Both the position numbers and the translations under genes were made by a program. Below are positions 62,793 through 64,000 of a stretch of 64,000 bases of DNA, piece by piece. Each line of letters opens with the position of its first letter. Position 1 is the first letter of the stretch. Below the pieces are notes generated by a model. It did no database searches. It saw nothing but the letters and a program-made list of their open reading frames with translations, and had not been told where the DNA came from. The stretch is from G963422445 sp963422445. Its GTDB lineage: Bacteria; Pseudomonadota; Alphaproteobacteria; Thalassobaculales; Thalassobaculaceae. The stretch lies in the NCBI GenBank assembly GCA_963422445.2, contig OY729512.2:1674001-1738000 (forward strand). Reading direction: 5' to 3'.

Positions 62793-64000
62793 ATGAAGTG
62801 TAACGCAGATAAGATCTCATACAAACGTTCATGGTCGGGGCTGCACGGCGAGGATCTTGACAGGGCACACTGGGCGCCGGTCGGCAAGGCGGCGCTGGCC
62901 AAGCGCCTGATGGCCAGCGCGTGGATCCAGGCGACGGCGCCGATGAAGACAGTTTTACGGCCGCTTGCGGCGATGCGGCGGCGGTGTAGAGGTCTTGTTC
63001 GGATGATCGACTGTCCCGACGACCCGGCTCTGACACCGGAGGCCATGCTGGCGCCGCACCGGGCGCGGACGCTATGCCGCATGCGGGCGCAGTCGACGGT
63101 TTTGGCGATCAAGGACGGCAGCGACCTGAATGTTGCGCGCACCGGGCCTGCAAGGGTCTCGGCGTGATCGCGAAGACCAGAGGGTCTGCCGGGACGCTGG
63201 GCCTGCACAGGCCTACGATCTTTTCAGTCAACGCCGACGGCGTGCCGCTGGGCCTTCCGCGCATCGCGTTCGATGCGCCGGACGGTCAGGCGGACAAGAA
63301 GACGCAGCACTGGCTGCGGGGCTGGCGCGACATCAGCCGGCTGACGGCTGGTCTGGCCAACACCCGGGTGATCGCGGTGATGGACCGCGAGAGCGATGCC
63401 ATCGATCTGTTCTGCGCCTGGCACGACGAGAGCGGGGCCGACCTGCTGGTCCGCGCGACGCATGACCGGGGTCTTGCCGAGGAGACGACCCTGTTCGAAA
63501 CGATGCGTGCGGCCTCGGCATACGGGTCGATCGAGGTCCGGGTTGATCGTGCCTCGGCGCGGTGGGCAGCGCGGGGCCAGACGGCTTTCGCCGGGCGCGA
63601 GGCGCGTCCGGCGCAGTGCGCCCGGCGCTGGCAGACGGTCGACCTGCCGATCCCGAAATGCCGGAGCTCGGAGCTGACCCGGTGACGCTGACCCTGGTTC
63701 ACCTGCGCGAGGACGCAGTACCGAAAGGCGGCGAGAGGATCGAATGGATGCCGATCACGACGCTGCCGGTCGGCAGCGTCAAACAGGCGCAGGAGATCGT
63801 CGAGCTGTATGCGCTACGCTGGCGCATCGAGGAGTATCACAGGATCCTGACATCCGGCTGCAATGTCGAGAAGATCGCCCATACCACCGCCGAACGGGTC
63901 AAGCGTGCCGTGACCGTCAACGCCGTCATCGCCTGGCGGCTCGCGACCCTGCTCAGACACGATACTTCGGAACGGCCGGCCGCAGCCATGCTGTCCGAAA
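62793..64000 (+). pseudogene. IS4-family transposase, frameshifted, runs off the right edge
   Basis: The N-terminal part has VGKAALAKRLMASAWIQATA and RMRAQSTVLAIKDGSDLN. A frameshift near 63130 leads to GCKGLGVIAKTRGSAG-like sequence (read as KGLGVIAKTRGSAGTLGLHR), then TRVIAVMDRESDAIDLFCAW with the second catalytic Asp. Another shift near 63670 leads to LREDAVPKGGERIEWMPITT and YALRWRIEEYHRILTSGCNV. The IS4 signature Y-x2-R-x3-E is present, but the usual Lys six residues later is Thr. At least two lesions, so inactive. Confidence 0.8.

Overview
The window is a high-GC alphaproteobacterial chromosome segment. It is identified by the conserved order yebC-ruvC-ruvA-ruvB-ybgC-tolQ-tolR-tolA-tolB-pal-cpoB, then tilS-ftsH-folP, and by a zapA / probable 6S RNA / 5-FCL gene arrangement. 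I cannot name the genus. The genome is heavily loaded with insertion sequences and decayed genes, as in lineages undergoing IS expansion and pseudogenisation (for example host-associated ones).

Layout. 1-6485 is an IS thicket: two IS630-type elements, an IS5/IS427-type element, an IS1595-family element carrying extra genes (2040-4004), and a second IS1595 element (4227-6477) with an IS630-type element nested in it. 6762-11682 is ordinary chromosome: thpR, a tesA-like esterase, a ybbA/ybbP-type ABC exporter and a small secreted protein. 11686-19478 is again IS-rich. 19479-21787 is a four-gene operon: two DUF1538 membrane proteins, a PII-like protein and a CBS-domain protein. 21840-24872 is a graveyard of remnants (IalB-like, HicA-like, IS1595, IS5, IS481). 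24873-27043 holds glmM-thiD, inverted relative to folP-ftsH-tilS (28585-33134). 33459-37293 is an insertion zone, followed by tRNA-Thr. 38021-49365 is the compact core block cpoB-pal-tolBARQ-ybgC-ruvBAC-yebC-ymdB-5FCL-(6S RNA)-zapA, all on the minus strand and with many overlapping start/stop codons. 49460-56633 is a second decayed IS region. 56662-62688 carries rbsK, a dipeptide-type ABC importer cassette without ATPase genes, a GST and pyrE. The right edge is a frameshifted IS4 transposase.

The most informative structures are in the mobile DNA. Exact target duplications delimit many elements: 9 bp for three nearly identical ISNCY-like copies, 8 bp for four IS1595-family elements, and 3 bp for a nested IS630-type element. 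A 111-bp MITE family (three copies) shares terminal repeats with the intact IS1595-family element at 33616-34660, which probably mobilises it. One IS1595 element carries a GIY-YIG protein plus two small genes inside its terminal repeats. The DUF1538 pair with its PII-like and CBS neighbours looks like a regulated membrane system of unknown substrate.
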